DNA of 64,000 bases from Serinus canaria (GCF_022539315.1 NC_066316.1:32427245-32491244); one strand, 5' to 3'. Numbered from the stretch's first letter, positions 1-14,328 are shown. The notes: generated from the sequence alone by a model not told the origin. Program-made: numbers and translations.

Positions 1-2741
1 ACGGAATTGGCAGTGTCTCCTTCTTCCATACTCTTCAGAGGGTCACAGCCATATGATTCAGTGTGATTCAGTCTGGGAAAAGTTTCAGTGTAGCTGATGC
101 TTTGGTTCTCTCCACGTTTTGGTCTTCATGGTTAAGACTGGAGAGATGTTCAAGCCAATGTGTGTTCTCTGGGAAAATGAAAGGGGCTTTCAGACAGCTG
201 TTGTTTTGCTGTGATTGCCTCTTCCTTTTGGCTTTTTTCTCCAGTCACCTCCTTAGTTTTACCCCATAGCTGCCAATTTTTGCAGACCTATTAATTCACC
301 TTTTCTTCTGGACTATTTGGTCATTCGCTTTTCTCCTTTTTCTCCTATCTCTTCTTAATGACACTTCTTCCGTGCCCTTAAACTATATTTAGGGAATAAA
401 TTATATTTGACACTAGTGCTCATAGCTTCTTCCCATGTATGTCTGCTTTACTTAGAAGCTATGCACTTAACATAAGGCAAGGATTTCTTTTTCAGTCTAG
501 CTCAAGGGGAGGTTTATTGTAAGCTTGAATCTCCACAAGAAATTAAAAAGGCAATTAAAGGAAATCCTAAGGGGAAAAAAAAGGTGCAATTTATAAGACT
601 GTAGAAAACATTTTAAAAGACAGGGATTTGGTGAGAACAGTGCTAAAATGTGCAAAGGGAGATGAATCAAGCAATGCATAAGGTTGCAAGACTTAAAGAT
701 GACTGGATGAGTCACTAAACATCTGTGAAAAACAGAAGCAAAACTGCAATGCCATTAGATATTGTGGGAATTACATTGAGACAAATATAAGCACAAGAAA
801 AAGTTGGTAGAAAATTATTCTGTCATCTAATTTTGCTGGCTAGTGAGAATCTATATCCCTATTAGGCTCTGAGTGGTTAGCATCTTGGAAACCCTGCTGA
901 AGGACACGAAGACATCACAGTTATTAGAAGTGAAATGGGACACGATAGCTCTATTAGAACCCCCATTTCTAATAGTCCTTTCCTGCTCTCTGAAGCGGTC
1001 AGCATGGCATCTGTCTATTTCTTCTCTGTAAATGGGTGAATATTCTCTGCAAATAGTGCAATCAACTACATTACTGATAATGCTTTTAAAATCCTTGGTG
1101 GCTGGGAAAGGACTTTCGTTACCTTGGATGTCTGTTCTAGGGGAAAATAGTATACATATGTAACAGATCCTGATGTATATGGTGCTACAGTGCCCAGAAT
1201 GGACCTAAGGCACACAACATATATTATGACTCTTAAACACAGTTTCATAAGCAAAAAAAATCTGCTAGAAATTTGGATGTCTGGCTTAGTTGTGAAGTAG
1301 GACACCTCTCAATAGGGGTCTAGCTGGGAGAAAGAACATTAGTGATAGATGGAAGCATTGATGAGGTATGTAGTCCTGAAAGAGTTATCCATTGGGAAAC
1401 ACATACTGATTTTCAAAAATGCTGTCAAAAGTGATTCTGGCATATTTTGTTTCTGTATGCCCCTTTGTTTCAGGTCAACAGCATAGACCATTAATGAAAT
1501 ATTAGTTAAATGTACTTCTGCTTTCTTCTGAAAATACTTTAAAACTTGCATTTTTACATTAGATGTAATATCAGACCTATAGACTTAAGAGCATAAACTG
1601 AAAATTTATCTAATTCTGTTACTTTACTGCTTGCTTGCATCTGATCACTCTACGGGATTTTGGTGTATTTCAACAAATTGTACCTTACTTGGCTTTTTAA
1701 ATATACTTTATAATCAGAATTACTTAGTGGAAAACTCAAAGGTGTGTGTGCTGCTATATCCAGCACTGAGTAGATCATCTTACAAGTCATGCCATCATGC
1801 CAATGTACACATATCCTTGAGTCCCTTGGTCTCACCACTTGGCATCCTTTCCGTGCTCATTCAGATCTTGCGAATTCAGCTTTCTCTGTTGCAGTATTTC
1901 CTCTCAAGTTTACTGGAATATTTAAATGGCAGGTGTTCTTTCAATTCTTCAATTTTCACATCTAATTGTTCCCCTCATTTTCTCTCTTCCACTCCTTTGT
2001 GTTTTTACTGTTAACTTTAAGTCTGCTGAGATCTCCTGATGTCCTCAGTGCAGGGACACTCTTTCCACTCTTTAATTCCCTCCCATGTAACTCTCTTTAT
2101 CTGTGCTCTGTGCCTCATTTTATTCTTACTGGGTCATTTCCTTTCCATTCCTGATTGAACTTCACCAATTTTCTTTTCTCTCTTCTTTTCCAGACTCTCA
2201 CTGTTTTATTGCTCTGGCAGTATGAAGTGCTTATTTGCTTTCCATCCACTTTATTTAACTCCGTTGGCCAGCTTTACATTTTACTCTGTTCTTTGGTCTT
2301 GTTATGCTTCTTCCCTGCTTTTATCATCTACCACCTCCACTCTTATTAGAATCTCTGAATAAGGAAACAATCAGCAGTCAGCTTTGTCAGTGCTGAAGTC
2401 CATTAAATGAGTCAGACCTATGGAGTGAATTAAACGCAGCCCAGTTTAATATGGTCAGGCTGTCCTTTCCATAAGTGCATGGGTCCCAATCGTCTTTCCT
2501 GATGTCACCATTTTCAGTGACCTTGTGGGACATTAACGTTCCCTACACTGTTTCTTGGCACAGATACTGTCATCTTTACATTTCAGGGTTTGGGTTGGGT
2601 TTTCTTTGGAAGAGTGGGGTGCAGTAAGGGAGTCTTGCCTTCTCTTTGTTTTTTCTCTATTCTTTTTATTCCCATTCCTAAATGTCATTATTCTCTTTCT
2701 AATGCCTTTTTTTAAAAAAACTTTTATCACCTCTGAGGCAA
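1..2741. other. Unique A/T-rich non-coding DNA
   Basis: I see no recognisable gene, RNA or repeat family here. The longest open frame is 127 codons on the plus strand at 1631-2014. It is rich in Ser, Leu, Phe and Cys, as expected from translating pyrimidine-rich DNA, and has no domain or splice context, so it is not called. The stretch 1960-2340 is strongly pyrimidine-biased on the plus strand. Confidence 0.6.
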
Positions 2742-3690
2742 GAACAGGGAAGTCCTGCTTATCAAACTTCATTTTCTTCTCTGACAAGGTATCCCACCTA
2801 GCTGATCAAGGGAAGCCAGTCAATGTAATCTTTTTTATCTCAGTGAAGCTTTGGGTACTGTCTCTCACAGGATCCTTCTGGACAAAATGTCCATCACACA
2901 GCTGGATAAACACATCAGGGGATGGGTGAGCAACTGGCTCATGGGCCAGGCACAAAGGGTTACAGTGAATGGGGTGATATCAAACTGGGGACCTGTCACT
3001 AGGGGGGTTCCACAGGGCTCCATTCTCAGTCCTGTGCTCATCAACATTTTCATAAATGACTTGGATACAGGGCTGGAAGGGATACAGAGTGAGTTCACAG
3101 AGGATACAAAACTGGGAGGAGCTGTTGACTCCCTGAAAGGCAGGGAGGCCCTGCACAGAAGTGTCTCTTGACAAACCAGAGAGCTGGGCAACCACCAACC
3201 CTATGAAGTTCAACAAGGGAGAGTGCTGGATTCTGCACCTGGGATGGGACAAGCCTGGATGTACGGACAGGCTGGGGAATGAGAAGCTGGAGAGCAGTGC
3301 CACAGAAAGGGACCTGGGGATCCTGGTCAATGCCAAGTTGAACATGAGACTGAGGGGAGACCTCACTGCAGTTCCAGCTTCCTCATGAGAGAAAGACGAG
3401 GGGCAGGCACGGATCTCTTCTCTGTGGTGCCAGTGACAGCACCCTAGGGAATGGCCTGAAGTTGTGTCAGGGGAGGTTTAGGTTTAGGAAAAGATTTTTC
3501 ACCCAGAGGGTGGTTGGGCCCTGGAACTCCCCAGGAAAGTGGTCACAGCACCAGCCTGGCAGAGGTCAAGTGTTTGCACGATGCTCTTGGGCACATGGTG
3601 TGACTTGGGGATGGTTCTGTGCAGGGTAAGGAGTTTGACTCCTTATGGGTCCCTTGTGGTTCCCTTCCAACGCAGCACAGTCTGTTTTTC
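2742..3690 (+). mobile_element. CR1 LINE fragment (ORF2 reverse-transcriptase part and 3' end)
   Basis: This is a 5'-truncated, dead copy of the avian CR1 non-LTR retrotransposon. Reading begins near 2745 with GKSCLSN, moves to another frame, and then gives LLDKM, the reverse-transcriptase motif GVPQGSILSPVLINIFINDL at about 3007-3066, and KLGGAVDSL. The catalytic aspartate box, normally F/YADD in this family, reads FTED at 3094-3105, so the enzyme could not work. A stop follows at 3169-3171. The frame resumes from 3161 with MKFNKGECWILHLG and ERDLGIL. At about 3345-3350 the text jumps from the KLNM region straight to RLRGDL, so roughly 90 codons of the usual ORF2 are deleted. The 3' part includes the usual 'ggtttaggtttagg' and 'ttcacccagagggtggt' segments and ends near 'ttcccttccaac'. 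The exact 3' end is uncertain because the terminal short repeats have decayed. Confidence 0.95.
2851..3171 (+). pseudogene. Remnant of CR1 ORF2 reverse transcriptase
   Basis: This is the best-preserved open segment of the CR1 copy, 106 codons. It covers the reverse-transcriptase fingers-palm region: LLDKM, then WVSNWLMGQAQRV, then GVPQGSILSP, then FINDLDTGLEG, ending after the altered catalytic box FTED. The family has FADD or YADD here, so one catalytic aspartate position reads Glu and the Ala reads Thr. The coding frame before 2851 and after 3171 continues only in other frames. It is a decayed transposon gene, not a host gene. The methionine at 2851 has no significance as a start. Confidence 0.9.
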
Positions 3691-6600
3691 TGTGAACTTT
3701 TGAAGAAGGAATCTGTTTTGACTCTTCATTAGGCAGGCTTGGTGTTGCAGTGATTTCTCTCAATTGCTGGAAATCATAGAGTGGTTTCCCAGGGATTTGT
3801 GTGATACCTGGTCAGTTGGTTGTGATAGCTGGCAAACACACTTGCACTCACTAAAACAAAGAATCATTTTATGTTCTGTCATCTTGGTGGATTCTCTGCT
3901 AATACATTATGAATTCTTATATTTATCTGTCCCTTTGATACTTACCAGGCACCTTTCTTCTGCCATCTGCTTATTTTTTCAGGATTTGTGATTATTTTAA
4001 TTTGTACTTCTGTGCATAATCAGTCATTGTGTTAAAAAACTGTGTGAGTGTGTGGTATGGGAAGGTGAGGGAAGAGGCTATCAGATCATTTTAAATGCAT
4101 CTCCCAAGGCATAATGTCAAATGTTCTGAATGTCTTAGCTGCAGCTCTGATTTTTTTTTTCCATACTGCCATTCTGCTGATGCAGGAAAAGGCAGTTGCA
4201 TTACTTTCCTGATGACTTAAAGTAGTGGTAATTACACATATAATGTTACTAGATTCTCCACATCCTGCATTAGGACGGTTATGATTGACTTATTGATGAC
4301 TTCATTAATTCATTTCAGGGGACAAGAGCTTAAAAATTACTTTTTTAAGATTTTCACATACAGGCTTGACACTCTGAAAGATGTCTTAATGTCTAATTTA
4401 CAGTTCTTTGAAATCACCAGCTTTTCCAAACTTATTAGTTTCAACAGTTATTAGGAAATAAAAGTCAATTAGCACTTCCAGTATATACCATGAAAAGATA
4501 TTTCCCCAAGGTGTAAATGTGTTACTTAGTAAGACTGCTAGCCAGTTACATCTTGTCAGTACCCAGAATGTGAAAGCTTTAGATGCAGCTAAATAATGAG
4601 GAAATCAGTTTACACTTCACATACTGCAATAAGTCAATGAGCAAAACTTCCCAGCATCCATTGGAAAGCTGTGAAAAAAAGGGCAGATACACTGATACAC
4701 TGTGCTCTCTCCCATTACAACCTCACTCCCATTAAGAGGTGGATACTATAAAAGATTGTGAAACTTTTACATGCATATATTGAGTGGATGAAAGGAGTGA
4801 CTTTCAATGAATATGTTAGTATTTTCTAACCTTCATAAAGTGAGATATTTAGTCCCTGGAGAGGAGAAAACCCCTACTTTTCTGTGATTGCTAACTGGGC
4901 CAGGGAAGGTCGATTGTTAGCACTAAACTTGTAACCATCTCATTCTTCTGTTATTAGGGGACACATGTGCTTTCAGCCTGGTTCTTGCTTTCATGCAGTT
5001 TCATCATTCCTTCTGGCTTCTTATTCCTTTGGTCCTTTGGCCATTCTTTTATATCAAATGAAAAGATCAACTTTTCAGAATAAGTCCTCTGGTAAAAAAT
5101 GTCAACCCAGCATCTTCTTCTCTTTGCTTTTAACTCCTTAATGTTTGCAAAGACCTTGGCTTTTCTGAATGGAAACAGTCATTGAGGGTGAATTTCTCTC
5201 TCCCCTCGTCTCCCTTTTTCTTTTTCTTTTTTTTTTAAATATATTTTCATTTTTTTGGTTAAGTTCCGTCAAGGAGAATAATTTCTTCTCAATCCATGGA
5301 AAAATAGGCACACATGGATTTTCATATTTCAGCAGCTCCACAGCAATCCCATTAGAAAAACCTGCAGACAGTAGCAAGCTCTTGATTAACATTGAGTTAA
5401 AAATTGCAGAATAAATTTGCTTCAATTGGGCCAGAATCTTAGAGCCAGGATTTAGCTTCCACAGATATGAGTCACCATCATGAACACATGCAAGTAGCAA
5501 TTGTTATTTTGTTGTCACAAATCGAAAGAGGTCATGTACTTAGAATCAGAATAACAAGAAATATTTATTGCTGTGATTTAAAAAAGCAGCTGAAAAATAT
5601 TAGGGAAAGTTTTATCTAGAGTGTTCTTCTATGTTTTTGCTTTTATACGAATTTGTATGTGTGATAGAAGAAGCTTGTGATGTTTGTGATTCTCTGTGGT
5701 TTTTGCTTAAGTGAAATAATAGCTATAGAATATATGGTTTTTAAATACTTGTACCTAGATAGGAATGTGGGAGGGTTTAAATTAAAAAATTAAGTATTAG
5801 ATGGTCTTCAGAATTATGTAAACTTTCTATTATTCAGCCTGACATACAAAGCTGAGATATGTATTTTACTGACAGGAGAGAATAAAGAAGATTAAATGGC
5901 AATATTTTCATTCTTATAATGAAGGCGATCTAACCTTGGTGTATGCTTAGCTAAGAAAGGTGAATTTCACCTTTATATAGACAGTCTTGTGGAAGACTGT
6001 TCCTATAGCATTGAGGGAGACTGGGTTTTTTGGTTGAATTTTGGCCATCATGAGCAAATGAGTTAAAATAACGGTCATGTAAAATGTTGAGAAGATATTT
6101 AGAGATGGATTCTCCACTACCTTCCACTTTGTCCTGTAATTTCCATCTGTATGGTTGTATATCCACTTCACAGAGTTGTAAAGATGGAAACAGGCTGAAG
6201 CTTTGTGTCAAGTTTTCTCACTGCCCTCCTCCCTCAGCAGCAGGATATGTGAATGGCTGCAGACCTACAAAGTCATATTTACAATGCCTGAGCTCTATAA
6301 AACAGAAACACTTGGGAACACATTTTTCTCTTCTGCTTATCAGTCTTAATTTGCCATACTATTACTTAATTCAATTTCATGTATTCCAAATTTACCCTTT
6401 ATCTTAATATAATTAAAATACATTCTCCTCTATATTTTTTGAATGGCCTTCTGCCTCTATTTTATCCATACATTCAGATATAGTTAAAAACTTGTAATAC
6501 TGAAGTGCTTCTACTGAATGGGATGTCACAGCAGAATTTTCCGAGTGCCTTGCTGTGGTGCCAAGCTTGAACCTCTTCCTGAGCTTTTGCTTTAACACCA

Positions 6601-9600
6601 CTCTGTCACTGGGGACCATGTCCTTTAGGCAAGGAAATCAAAAGCTTCTGGACACAACATCAAGCAAATCATTTTTTTGTATACTATCAGCCCCAGAAAA
6701 TGGCCTATTTTTTTTTTATTTTTTACCAGCGACAGAGAAATGGTCAAATGGCCTCTTATTTGTATGAAACATTTTGTGTACAAAACTGAAAGCATTTTCC
6801 ATTGAATATTTGATCAGAGTTTTTAAAAATTCTATAAAAATCTTAACACTTGGGTAAATTTTATTCATATAAAGATCATGGTGTAATAGAGCTAGTCTAC
6901 CCTCACCATCTGCTGAATCCCTGTTAAGATGTTTCTCCCACCTTTTAACTACATTTTTCATTGGAGATTTCCACCAAATTCCATTAAATTCTGGTACTCT
7001 GCAAAGTAAATAGCCATGAAAGCACCGTGCTTCTTAGCACAAATCCTCAATCCCCCGCTAACACCTTATATTACAACTGTCTAATTACCATGTTCTGCAG
7101 TAACCTTGTGGGACTTCCATAGGTAATTAGAACTCCAGAGCATTTCTGCAATAATCCAGTAAGGACCTCTTAAGTAGAAAGAATTATGTGGTACTAATAT
7201 TTTTGCACCCACACGTTCTTCACAGTTAATTGTTTCAATTAATATTTGGCAGCAATGAAGAAATTCATAGAGGTTCATAAACAGACAATTCTCAGGAAAC
7301 TTTTAAGGGAAATGATTTGTAGCTGTGGTCACTTAAAGACGCAGGGCATTTTAGAAAAAATTAAATTCCTGGCACATCAACGTACCGCAACAGCAGATTT
7401 TCATATTACTACTAGTAGAGATGCCTTAACTTGCCCCATTCCTTTAAGACTGCAGTGTTTGGGTAAATTCTTTTTTCTTTCCTTGGAATTTTTACCAAGT
7501 TGTTGTAGATGAAAAATACTGTGTGAGTTAAAAAGCGTGGTGAGTACACTTTGATACTCTTCTACAGACATGTCTTTGATGACGGAGAATAGTAGAGAGA
7601 ACTATTGAGATGTTTCCTTGATTCTGGGGGTCTTTATTTCACTTGAGTCTCACCTTCCCTTTGTTTTTCCTTTCAGTTAAAGATACCAGAACTTATGCAG
7701 CTATGAAGGCCCTGTGTACACTGCACATGCTGCTCACGCTGGCACTGTAGGATCTAAAACCATTTACTGTCCTTACTAATTATTCTGATTCTTCACCCCA
7801 TTTCAGTTGGTGTCAGGCCAATGGTATTTCCATAGATTTATGACAGTGTCATCTGTGCAAGAAAATTCCTTCATCATTCATGCAGTACACTGCGGTGTAG
7901 AAAACAGCTTTGATCCCAAAGGCACATGTCACTCCTCCCTGCTTCCTGCCCCGTCAGCCTTTGGGCATTCCTTCTGCACCCTCACTTTGATGCTTCCTAG
8001 AGGAACCTCCACCCCTTTGGAGTGGCCTCAGACACACACAGTTATTCTGACACCAGGATAGAAGCAGCAGCCCAAGAAAGACTACGAGAGAGGTGGACAT
8101 GAGAGGGGCATGATGAGGGTAGGTGCATTTCTTCCCATTGTGCCCAAAATTGGTTTCCTTTCCATGCTGCCCTTTCCACCTTGTCAAGTGTATCTCTCTG
8201 TTGGACAGAAAGACCTAATGCTCTCCAAATCTGCATGTCTCATCATAGGTTCCAACCTGTTTCATTAGTTAGCTCCCAGTAGGGTAATGACTACAATTTA
8301 TTACTTTAGTGTCGGTAAGATAATGACTATATTTTATGGCTGTTTGCCATACCCTTTTGGTCTTAAAATCTCAGGGTTTTGTTCTTGGCTGTTTTCTGCT
8401 TTCTGTGTAATTGTAATTTTTTTTTAACTGTAATATCCTGTGAAATAAGGAGAGGTCTGGAAGAAGTCATTGGACAGGTTGATTAGAAGGTCACTTATTT
8501 TTCTTGCATTAAAAGGGCAGAAGAACAAATGCCATTCCAATTTATCATCATATGTAACCTTTGATTAAACAATTTTTTGCTATATCAGTGTGAGTGTCTT
8601 TGGGCTTCAGAGTAGATTACTGAAATTAAGAACTTCAACACAAAATAAAAAGTCATTTGTTTAGGTGATTATTAAATTAAAAAGTCCAATCTGGAAGTCA
8701 CCTTAATTAAATGTAAAATTGAGTCCACTGAACCTCTGTGCATTTTTAAATCAGAGCATGATGCTTCCCTAAAATATCATAAATTGCCCCTATTCTGCCA
8801 GTTAATTCTGTTGTTCTGCAGCCAAGATTATAAGTTAGATTTGATTAAAGTAAAACTAGCTGTTTCTTTGAATGTGACTTATGAACCCTAGTAAATACAG
8901 TCTTTCCTTAACGGTCCTCTATCTATTACCAAGTTAAGAATTTAGTTTAATTTATGTGTCAAAGTTTCCAAATAGAATGCATTATAACAAGCATAAAATA
9001 ATAGAGAATAATAGATCTATATTTATGTGATTTCTTGTTGTTTGTGCAGCTTTGAGAAGGGACTATATTTTCCTGTTGGTACGTCTAAGAGGAAAGGAAG
9101 TACATAAGCGAGTAGGTGTGTGCACATGGAGAACCACACGTAGTTTTGCCATGAAAATAGACAATCACCATGTACAAATTCCCACTAAATTCTCAGAGAG
9201 GTGGTACAAAATGCTGTCAGAGAGAAAATACATCACCAAAAGAATCCCTCTATGGTGCCGAATGCTTGAATAATGTCCATACAAATCACTATTCTTAGTG
9301 AATGGGCTGTGGCTTCTGTTGCTTCCTGAACAAAAGAAAATTTACTGTCTGCCACACAGTGTGGGTAAAACTCAGATTTAGTGATGCCAGCAGCAAAGGA
9401 AGCAGAATTTACATGTTTTCACAGGATGGGATTTTGACAATCTTTTGTATATTTGTACAACTCAAAGCAAGGACACAGTCATTGCTGCTGTTTTGCTGAA
9501 TTAGTTCTTTTGGATCAGATGATTTTTTCCCTTTGCTTCTTTGTTAATTTTTAATTTTTTTGATTTGTAGTCTTTGGAGATAAACCATTCCCATTAAATG

Positions 9601-10662
9601 CTAACTACTCTGTTTTTCTCCAAACAAGTCTAGAAGATAAATCCAGTTCTAGGTGTGAAAGATATAGATATTCTCTGAACCTCCAAAAAATCTTAGCTGA
9701 AGATACATGTATTTTTTATATGTGTACAGCTTGTTCTCCTATGGCATAGAATTTTAATTGCCACAACAAATAACAAAGCAGTGCTTCTTGGTGCGTGTAT
9801 GCATTATGCACACAGAAGGGATTTGCCTTCCATGTGAATTCTTGTTTCTCCAGGACCAAACATTGAAATTTCCTCATTTTCTCATGGTTCTGTTTAACAG
9901 CAAGCAGAGATTACATACCTGTCATTTCTTAAAGCTGGGGATGGGCTGGGGGGTGCTGGTGAATAGACACACACTGTTGATCCCTTTCATGGATCCATTC
10001 TAGTTATGGTGCTCCCAGACAGCCCAGGCACATAACCCATGCCAGCTCAGTCACAAGCCTGAACAGTAGTTCTTCATAGGCTGCAAAATGGGTAGACAAA
10101 TGCCCATTTCTTCCCAGGGAAGGCAAACCTCCCTGGATGTATTGACACTCTGCTATGAAGAAAGTCTGTAGAGTCTCCGCTTTGGAGGCAATCCAATGTT
10201 TTTGCAAGGGCTAAATGAACTACTCTCTAGACCCAGCTTTGTACAATTTGCTGAGCTCAATGAACTCTTTTCTTTTCTCCTTTCCTCCTCATACTTCTTT
10301 GTTACTTTTAACAATGTGTTGTAGAAAAATTGGCAGTTACTCAATGAAATCACTGTTCAGCTTACACCAAAAGGAAGATTTTTTTTGTGAATTTGCACTT
10401 CTAAGAAGATGTCACAGTTTTCAAACGAAGTGGTGAGACTCTGAGTTAATGCTTTTTGAATAGCTTGAATAAAAGGTTGCCCCTGAGTCTGTAAAACAGA
10501 AGCAGTGAGGCACAGTACCTCCTGGAGTTCCCTTTGGCCAGTTTGTCTTTGCTCTGCCCTTAACTTGGGTCTTTGTCTGCTGGGCACAATCTTGAGCAAA
10601 GTAGTCCTCAGCACAGCTTAGAAATATCAATGGAATGCAGGCTCTGACTGATTTATTCTTCC

Positions 10663-10825
10663 TTTTTTTTTTCTTTTTTTTTTTTTGGTCTACATTAAAA
10701 CAGAGTTGGCTCACAGTATTTCTTTGCTCCATCATTATTTTTTTCAGAGCTTATTCATTTAAACATCAGGAGGAAAATGCCACATTGTTGGTTTTTTATT
10801 TTCCCTGCTCTTTTTTTTTTTTTTT
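10663..10825. repeat. Two poly-T tracts
   Basis: T10-C-T13 lies at 10663-10686 and T15 at 10811-10825. They could be A-tails of old minus-strand retroposed sequence or simple slippage tracts. No recognisable retroposon body sits next to them. Confidence 0.7.
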
Positions 10826-13077
10826 AATTCTGTTATTGCTATACATTAATGCTGCTTGTAACATACCATTTCTATTACAATTGTATGTGGCTACCAGAAA
10901 AAACCTGCTTCTTGGCTGTATTATGCAAAAAGCTATATAAAGCATAATTAATGAAGCAAAGCAAAGGGACTCACAGGTGACATTTGTTCTGAAGATTAGG
11001 TAGACTTTGTGAAAACCATGATGATGATGTAAGAGAACAAAGGAAAGGGAAAAAATGTAGCTAGGATTTTGCTGGTTTTATATGTGTGCTAAAATGGAGA
11101 TCTTCAGCAACACGGCCTTCCCTTTCTATTAACCATTCCCTCAACCCAGTGCCTGAAGTATGAATGTATGCATTTTCTCTGCTAGAATGAATAAAGAACA
11201 TGGGTATCCAGTGACTGTGATCTTCATTAAAGTTATGGAAACCTTCTTGTATAGAAATACCAAGCTTATAATGCTGTCATTTGTGTTGTACCATTGATAC
11301 TGGAATGAAATCTGTCATTTTAAAACCAATTTGATGCTATTAAGTAGGTATTTCCAAGGCAGCATTATAATCTACACCCATGATCCTTACATCAGCAAAT
11401 CATTGACCATTAGAGATAAGTTGAGTTAATTCATTTTTGTTCCTGGTATTGTGAAGTTAAAATGTGGCAGCCACATGCATTACTTTTGGCAAGTTCAATT
11501 TATGGCTTATAAAAACTAGGAAAAGGAGAGAGATCACAGTGACAGGAGATCATAAAGATGTACTTTCTGGGGACATTGTATCTTTTCCCAAAAAGTATGC
11601 TGATAACACTAACATATAATAATTACAAGAAGATTTTGCATAAATGGTTTTACATTTTATTAAGATCCTCAGCAGGATGGTGTTCCATCAGTTCTGCCTA
11701 GGTAGATTCTTCTGTTATTTCCTTTTGTTAAAAAATAGAGTTGCCATAACAACTTCAGGCAAATTTCATGGAACTTATATAGAATGCCATTTTTAGAAGT
11801 ATTTAGAATTTTGGCAGCTTTAAACCAAAAAAGTATTTTTTATATAGATATATAAAAAAATTTATATAGATAGCCCTTAATGTCTTTTGCTTTTTCCTGC
11901 ATTTTGTTTCCTTCAATAAGCTGAAGAAATAGAAGTGTTAAAAAAAAATAAATCAGTGATTTTTTCCCCAAATCGCAGTTGAAGTAAGCAATCCAGTTTA
12001 AAAATCTTCACAGCCTTTGAAAGGTCTGAACATTGATTTGGTGGATCAAAAATAGTGAATACATAAGTTAGGTTGTTCCTCTCTATTACTGCTAAATGAT
12101 TAGGTTAGATTATCACCAAGCATACCCACCTAGCACTAGCGAGCCTCCTGTTGGTGTGGGTGAGCAGAAAATCTCTAAGTGAAACAGGAATTGAGAACCC
12201 CTTAAAGTATTCAAGGAATTCAGGCATTAAAACATTGAAATATGACTTGTAGCTGAATTTGGTGCAATGTTTTTCATTTAGATTTGAAAACAAAAAAAAT
12301 GAAGTGCTTTTTTGGAGGACTATCTACTGTATGTCCTAATTTTTACATCCTAGAATAATTTAGCACTTCCTTAAGTGATTAAAAAAAGACTAAAAAATAG
12401 AAAGGGTGAAGTACCTGTTGTAGTTTTGTATAATTATTATTATTTTTTAAATATTTGTTGTTGTTGCTCTCATTTTTTGAAGCTAAACATTCTGGTATAC
12501 TATATCAGCCTCCATCAGATTAATTCAATTGTCATAGCTTTCAATATTTGTGATACAGGATTTGTTTCCAAGTTCATGATAATTCTGCCCTTGTGCTATA
12601 GCAGAAAATACACTGGTGGCTTATCTTTGAACTTCTGATAACTGTCCAAGTGGAAAGTTTAGCAGTTTGTTGTCATGAATATATTACTTTAGGTTTTTTC
12701 AGAGCTAACGCTAAACAAATGAACTTTATGAAGTTCACTCTGGTTTTGATTTTATATTTTTTAAATATTTTCTTTGATATGCATGATTTTCTATATGAAC
12801 TTTACTTCTTTTATGCATTAGTGACGTTTTTATCTACTTAATGTTCAATGCCTTCACTACCTTTGTTTTTATCTTGTTCTACTGTCTTTTAAATACCATT
12901 TTGCTTTTGCAAAGTAAGAAATAGGATCCATTTTTTCTGGGTGCAATTTTTATTTGACTTCAAAGTAGTACGTGCCATAATCCAAATAAATAAATGTTAA
13001 AAACTAATTTGCAATTTGTTATAATTAATGTATTTTGGTTTTTTTTAAAGTAGGAAAAAATTAATCTCTATCTTTTT

Positions 13078-13145
13078 GGTGTGTCACACCATTGATTTTT
13101 CAAAGCAAACCCCACTGAAATCAATTGGGAGTCCTGCACTTAAAT
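13078..13145. repeat. Possible ancient sauropsid interspersed repeat relic
   Basis: The text 'ccccactgaaatcaattggg' with a nearby 'ccattgatttttca' resembles a motif that recurs in old CR1/L2-like repeats of reptiles and birds (Ca-ctg-aa-tcaatggg type). A similar piece is at 52270-52322. The call rests on a short remembered motif, so confidence is low. Confidence 0.35.
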
Positions 13146-14328
13146 CCATGCCACACTATGGTTCCTTATTTATGGGTTTTAATTAAAAAGGAAAAGACAC
13201 TGGAAATCTCAGTACAACACTGTGGAGGTCTTTACGATTTTTCTTTTTTTAAAGGTCCTCCCTTTGTATGATTCCATCACAATGCCGAAACAAGATGTTT
13301 ATCTGTCATGTAAACTGGAGGTGAAAAGTAGATACATTTAATAAACTGAAGAGCTTACAGCATCATTCAAGCAATTAAAAGGATTCAGCACTACCTCTTC
13401 CCTTCTCCATATCCCCACTCCATAATATTCTTATCTGCAGAATTAGATTCCTTATTAGGTCTTCTGATAAGAGTCCTTCTGCTTTCTGAGACTCACAATT
13501 CTCAGAGCACAAGGGCATAGTATTGTGCCTGTGGGTCTGTATGTTATATCACATACTAAATCAAGAAGAGTATTCAGGTTGCAGTAAAGAGTGAGCACAA
13601 CCTTTGAGAAGCAAGGCATGGAACTTCATTTTAAACTCTGCCTCATGTTTAGATATTGAAGAGTGTGCACTGCAGTAAGCTAAAACTACAACTTACTTGT
13701 TACAAATCAGTCCCTTATCTAAGAAAACAAGCCAGACCATGTTTTCAGTAAAATTAGCACATAAAACAGTCATGTGGAATCCCAAGGGAAAATAACAGCT
13801 ATTGAATGAACTGTGAACTGTTACAAATAGTGTTTTGCTTGTGGATATCCATGGGTTTTGTTGGCTTGTGAGGTTTCATTGTTTCTGGTTTTGTTTTGGT
13901 TCAGACATTTTTTCACTGATGTGCAGAATTTTCCACTTGAGCTCCAGAATCTGTTGCAGCTGTTAGGTCACCCATTGGGTTCACTGCAGTCAGAGGACCA
14001 CGGTCACTCCTTAAAGATAAAATATCTCCTCACAGCCTGGAGGTCTCAGCTGTGACTGGGGGTCAGCTTATATGTTGATGGTGGATGTTTAACCTAGAGA
14101 AAAATGGATGGAAATTTCCAGTTCCGTACAAACATAATCTCTAAATAAACCAGAGGCCATCAGGAGGTGGCCAGTATCAGCAGACTAGAAAAAGTTTGTT
14201 TTCTTTTCCTAGGACTGCATATAGGGTATCTGTACTCATTTACATGCACACACATTTTCATGCTTTTTTCCAGCCATGTATGTTGTGTCTATATGAATTT
14301 GTATGTAGCTAATGTGAATAAATTACAG

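Larger units (their letters stand above)
3691..14328. other. Unique non-coding DNA, 10.6 kb
   Basis: No exon, RNA gene or clear transposon was recognised. There are pyrimidine or T tracts at 5209-5240, 10663-10686 and 10811-10825. A short near-duplication occurs at 8285-8340, where 'taatgactac' and 'taatgactat' contexts recur about 37 bp apart. Open frames are short (up to 120 codons, 5138-5500 minus) and low in complexity. The 73-codon frame at 9052-9273 (+) is the least biased in composition but matches no family I know and has no flanking splice pair that would make an exon. Confidence 0.55.

Noticed and set aside
1631..2014. 127-codon plus-strand open frame
   Set aside because: It comes from pyrimidine-rich DNA, its composition is biased to Ser/Leu/Phe/Cys, and it has no domain, no start context and no splice signals that would make it an exon.
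2980..3366. 128-codon minus-strand open frame
   Set aside because: It lies antisense to the CR1 reverse-transcriptase fragment and is a shadow of it.
9052..9273. 73-codon plus-strand frame with balanced composition
   Set aside because: No similarity to a family I know, no clear splice pair and no upstream promoter features.
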